Assembly: GCA_036939975.1 (NCBI GenBank)
Contig: JALLPB010001234.1
Coordinates: 1-10,597 of the forward strand
Length of the DNA: 10,597 nt
Source: Cyclostephanos tholiformis
Taxonomy: Eukaryota > Bacillariophyta > Thalassiosirophyceae > Thalassiosirales > Thalassiosiraceae
Reading direction: 5' to 3'
Positions 8,272 to 10,597 of this stretch are shown here, piece by piece. Within the stretch, counting starts at the first letter, position 1. Each line of letters opens with the position of its first letter. A model generated the notes under the pieces. The model worked only from the letters and a program-made list of their open reading frames with translations. It had not been told where the DNA came from and searched no databases. Made by a program: the position numbers and the translations under genes.

Positions 8272-8675
8272 ATTTATGATTGACCCTTTTCGTCTGATTT
8301 ACAGAAAATCTCGCCGAAACGCGTAGACGGATAATATATTATCAAGATAATGTACCTATTTTCATTACATACAAGTTCCATAAATCCTGTTTTATAATTG
8401 CAGACAATGTTGGATCTGAAGGACCCAGAGAACTCTGCCCATATACAAGAGCAACACCACAACTGCCTTCATGAGCTATTCCATAGCTATGCTAGGGGAT
8501 TTTTTTTCAGAGATAGAACAATATGCTGTCCATCGAAAAAAATATATGACATAATGGAGCGGTCGATTCTCTTGTTTCGGTAGCATGCATGACGAGGATT
8601 ATTAAGGTGTAGTGGGAAGGCTCCCTGATGTGAGAGCAGCAAGATCCAATTGAAAAAGAGCCGAAGATCTGATCC
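8272..8675. other. Space between convergent genes; 3' untranslated regions
   Basis: It lies between the stops of the TraB gene and the E2 gene, so it should carry both 3' ends. I see no supported gene. One curiosity is a GTAGAC donor-like word at 8320 paired with a TTATAATTGCAG acceptor-like end at 8403, which would make an 84-base intron close in size to those of the CXC gene. A short open frame follows (to 8583) but has no recognisable motif and begins at a TTG. Confidence 0.5.
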
Positions 8676-10178
8676 CTAGCCCTTTCGGCTCCACCATCCA
8701 GATTTGTCCCACCCCTCCTGTTTGTGATATTTGGACAGGTGATCATATGCCGATTGAGCTTCTGCGGTGGTATATGAGCCGCCAGAGGGCTTTCTCACCG
8801 CACTGGATCCCTTGGATTTGGAGTCGGTTCTATCGGCATCGTTGCTCGATGTCCTCTTGCGTTTTGCCTCGCCGGCCTTGGCGTCGCCGATTTCCTCTTC
8901 GTCGAAATCGGCCGTCTCATTCACGCCCTCCCCCCTTCCCAGCTTGCTCTTCTCCAACGCACTCTTCAAGATCCTCGCGTAATCCGCCTCCGGCATTTCC
9001 ACGGCGGCCTGGAGCCTGCCATCGCCCACGACCATGAGGCTTCGTATGCTCACGATGACGCTTTCGATGTCGTTGATGGGGTTCCACCCGTCCTTCGTTA
9101 GTAGTTCCATGCATAGGGCGCCGCTCATGACGAATCCCGTCTGCCTCTTGAACCTCGGCTTGACGACGCGCACGAACGGCGGCTCGAACGGGTACTGGTC
9201 TGGGAAGCTCATCTCCAATTCGACGTGATCCATCCCGCATACCATTAGGTCCTTCGCGAGATTGGAATCCTCGTCGAACCCGAATAGCTTGATGCACCAC
9301 TTGTCCATGGAATCCTCGTCGCAAGGCTGGAGGGAGAATCCCGCCTCCTGCGTGTCGGCCATCATGATTTTGTAAAGGTCGGAGGCAAGGCGACGTCGAC
9401 CGCCTGTCTTCTCCTTCTCCGCGCGAAGGGACATGTTCACGGCCGCGCGGGTGGGCTCGCGCCATTTCTGCTTGCGTTCCTCGTCTCTCGGCTTGGTCTC
9501 GCGCAAGACGGGAGGGGGGGGGGGGGGGCTCGGGCAGTCGTCCCCCGCCGTGGCCAAGAATGAGGAGCGGCCAACGGATATGCGCGCGGGGTGGTTCGTT
9601 TCGGTGGAAGGGCCGCATCCTCCCCCCCCTTCCTCCCCGGCGCCGTTCGTCGTCGCCGAGGCGAAATCTTCGGCGACGACCACGTTGACGCGGCCGGAAG
9701 GGAGGGAGAAGCCGTGTCCCCCCCCCCCCTGCGACCCGACCTCGATCGGATCGGTGGGGATCAAAAAACCGGAATAGTGTCCCTCGTCCTCGTCCTCGTA
9801 GGCGTAGGAATAATCGCTCTCATCATCGTCTTCGTTGTCGTCTTGGTCGTGGTCGTCGTCCTCGTCGTCGACCACGACGTCATCCGCCATGTCGTCGTCG
9901 TCCCCCCCCGAGCCTTCCCCCTCCCGATTATCACCGTCGACCGCGTTACCGTTGTCGTCGAAGATTGCGGTCGGACGGCCGAGGACATCCCCCCCGGGGG
10001 ACGACGACGCTCCACTGCCGACGCCGTCGGCGGGGGCGATGAGGTGGTTGGAGTCGTCCGAGACGAGCAGCCGTCCGATGCCGTCGGTCGTCGACGACGT
10101 CGAGCCGATCCTGACGGTAGAGTTTACAAGGATGGATACGCGGGGAGGGTGGACGGGATCTTGCTTATCGGAATTCAT
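8676..10178 (-). CDS. UBE2Q-like E2 ubiquitin-conjugating enzyme
   Basis: A 500-residue, single-exon protein starting at ATG 10178. The UBC fold covers about 262-405: DKWCIKLFGF (292-301), then FPDQYPFEPPFVRVVKPRF (325-343), then the active-site block GALCMELLTKDGW (353-365) with catalytic Cys356 (bases 9111-9113), and IESVIVSIRSLM (371-382). GALCMELLTKxGW followed by IESVI is diagnostic of UBE2Q enzymes, which lack the usual HPN motif. The tail AYDHLSKYHKQEGW (477-490) also matches the UBE2Q end. Such enzymes accept ubiquitin from E1 as a thioester and pass it to substrates, in cytosol or nucleus. Residues 1-250 are low complexity: an aspartate/glutamate tract (93-132), glycine runs and a proline run, rather than the folded N-terminal domain of animal UBE2Q. 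KRKR-type basic residues at 439-442 may localise it. It is convergent with the TraB gene. Confidence 0.92.
   Translation of the reverse strand: MNSDKQDPVHPPRVSILVNSTVRIGSTSSTTDGIGRLLVSDDSNHLIAPADGVGSGASSSPGGDVLGRPTAIFDDNGNAVDGDNREGEGSGGDDDDMADDVVVDDEDDDHDQDDNEDDDESDYSYAYEDEDEGHYSGFLIPTDPIEVGSQGGGGHGFSLPSGRVNVVVAEDFASATTNGAGEEGGGGCGPSTETNHPARISVGRSSFLATAGDDCPSPPPPPPVLRETKPRDEERKQKWREPTRAAVNMSLRAEKEKTGGRRRLASDLYKIMMADTQEAGFSLQPCDEDSMDKWCIKLFGFDEDSNLAKDLMVCGMDHVELEMSFPDQYPFEPPFVRVVKPRFKRQTGFVMSGALCMELLTKDGWNPINDIESVIVSIRSLMVVGDGRLQAAVEMPEADYARILKSALEKSKLGRGEGVNETADFDEEEIGDAKAGEAKRKRTSSNDADRTDSKSKGSSAVRKPSGGSYTTAEAQSAYDHLSKYHKQEGWDKSGWWSRKG
9514..9528 (+). repeat. Homopolymer run of 15 G in the E2 coding sequence
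   Basis: On the coding strand this is C15, giving most of the proline run at residues 218-223. Its length makes it prone to replication slippage and sequencing error, yet the frame stays open on both sides. Similar C runs of 12 (9718-9729) and 8 (9902-9909) encode glycines nearby. Confidence 0.85.
9783..9902 (-). repeat. Imperfect GAC/GAT triplet tract encoding an acidic stretch
   Basis: Within the E2 gene, minus-strand Asp and Glu codons dominate residues 93-132, broken by short VVV and SYAY pieces. On the plus strand this appears as GTC/CTC/ATC triplets. It probably arose by slippage of triplet repeats. The opposite strand encodes a long hydrophobic run that is an artefact. Confidence 0.8.
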
Positions 10179-10376
10179 CTTGGCAAGGATCGGGGAAGCC
10201 CTGACTCCGCTGGGCTGGTAAAGAAATAATACTGTAGTAGAGTGTTAAGGAGGAGGTGGAACGGGAAGACACTGGTTTTGGGGGATCAAATGGGGGGCAC
10301 ATTAACAGCCTCCCCAAATAAATTAATGATTCCTAAGTGGGTGGTTGCCGAAATTGGTCCGGACGGTTTTTTCACA

Positions 10377-10420
10377 GTTCCAGATTTGGTCCAGACTTGG
10401 TCCAGACATGGTCCAGATCG
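10377..10420 (+). repeat. Four tandem 11-base repeats (GGTCCAGACTT type)
   Basis: Copies are GTTCCAGATTT (10377-10387), GGTCCAGACTT (10388-10398), GGTCCAGACAT (10399-10409) and GGTCCAGATCG (10410-10420). The core TCCAGA is invariant. A further related word, GTCCGGA, lies just upstream at 10357-10363. The 11-base period is close to one DNA turn, so each copy would face the same side of the helix. Confidence 0.85.
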
Positions 10421-10424
10421 AGGT

Positions 10425-10461
10425 ACATGGCTGTCCAGATTAAAAAATCTGGACGGCATGT
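10425..10461. repeat. Inverted repeat forming a hairpin with AAAA loop
   Basis: The left arm ACATGGCTGTCCAGATT (10425-10441) and right arm AATCTGGACGGCATGT (10446-10461) pair with the inner nine bases (GTCCAGATT) perfect, and the outer part with one extra base and one mismatch. The arms carry the same GTCCAGA word as the direct repeats next door. Confidence 0.85.
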
Positions 10462-10555
10462 CCGGAGCCCCCCCGCATATCAGCCACCCCCCCCTCGTTC
10501 TCCCATAAGCCTGATCACCACACTCAAATCGTCTTGTCCTTTCTTCTGCAGAATC

Positions 10556-10597
10556 ATGCCTCGGGGACAGAGCCGTGGTGTGGTTAATTACAGGAAT
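10556..10597 (+). CDS. 5' end of an unidentified gene, cut by the window edge
   Basis: Fourteen codons are open from ATG 10556 to the last base, reading MPRGQSRGVVNYRN. A basic start followed by NYRN is reminiscent of N termini I associate with SANT/Myb-like proteins encoded by repetitive genes in diatoms, but fourteen residues cannot establish this. The region before it (pyrimidine tract ending CTGCAG) might instead be an intron end, making this an internal exon. Confidence 0.3.
   Translation, partial: MPRGQSRGVVNYRN

Larger units (their letters stand above)
10179..10555. promoter_or_regulatory. Upstream region between the E2 gene and a right-edge open frame
   Basis: Because the flanking frames diverge, promoters for both are expected here. 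The left part (10221-10240) is AT-rich near the E2 start. The right part ends in a pyrimidine tract and TTCTTCTGCAG, which could also be an intron acceptor just before the next ATG. The middle contains the 11-base repeats and hairpin described separately. A short open frame across it (10242-10508) shows no motif. Confidence 0.4.

Noticed and set aside
8398..8583. 61-residue plus-strand open frame as a final TraB exon
   Set aside because: The TraB frame already ends after its conserved GxxH motif, and no good donor before the stop would join this segment in frame.
8917..9618. Minus-strand open frame of 233 residues overlapping the E2 gene
   Set aside because: It is a frame-shifted shadow of the E2 coding strand, rich in R, P and G, with no motif, whereas the other frame has the full UBC active site.
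9591..10229. Plus-strand open frame of 212 residues with a hydrophobic, membrane-like run
   Set aside because: It is the complement of the acidic triplet tract of the E2 gene; opposite-strand GTC/CTC/ATC codons give V, L and I by default.
1..10597. CRISPR array, rRNA or tRNA gene
   Set aside because: No regularly spaced repeats with unique spacers, no recognisable rRNA segment and no tRNA box pattern were found on either strand; the genome is eukaryotic.

Overview
This is a nuclear genomic window from a photosynthetic eukaryote, most probably a diatom. Three things suggest this: spliceosomal introns of about 90 bases with GTGAGT and GTAAGT donors; a predicted presequence with an ASAFAP-like cleavage site (AVA then FVPP), the signal used for plastid import in diatoms and other algae with complex plastids; and a non-LTR reverse transcriptase of a type I associate with diatom genomes. 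No alignment could be run, so the organism call is inference.

Bases 1-3682 are decayed sequence. A GC-rich stretch holds a frameshifted fragment resembling the C-terminal domain of cytochrome c biogenesis proteins CcmH/CcmI. Directly abutting it is a 5'-truncated LINE-like retrotransposon (about 1057-3682). It keeps only the end of its endonuclease, but has a nearly intact reverse transcriptase and zinc-finger region. It is dead: the YxDD catalytic box reads YVNG, and two TGA stops interrupt the frame. Bases 3683-4580 contain no intact gene, but hold four degenerate copies of a roughly 40-base tandem repeat and a possible hAT transposase remnant.

Bases 4581-8271 hold a divergent gene pair. 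On the minus strand is a three-exon gene for a 613-residue tesmin/TSO1-like CXC protein (LIN54 relative) with two complete CXC repeats. On the plus strand is a 472-residue TraB-family protein. Their start codons are 249 bases apart. That shared promoter contains TTTGAA and TTCGAA, both matching the TTYGAA site bound by CXC proteins, so self-regulation is possible. The TraB protein is the most unusual item: a domain resembling the Lon protease N-terminal substrate-binding domain appears to be inserted inside the TraB fold, between its ERD motif and its second GxxH motif.

Convergent to the TraB gene is a single-exon minus-strand gene (8676-10178) for a UBE2Q-like E2 ubiquitin-conjugating enzyme. 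It has a long, acidic, low-complexity N-terminal half. Upstream of it lie four 11-base direct repeats and a hairpin built on the same GTCCAGA word. A new open frame then starts at 10556 and runs off the right edge.

The CXC factor (transcription), the E2 enzyme (ubiquitin transfer) and the TraB protein (probably organellar membrane) look like independent housekeeping genes rather than one pathway. Their only visible link is the shared promoter of the first pair.
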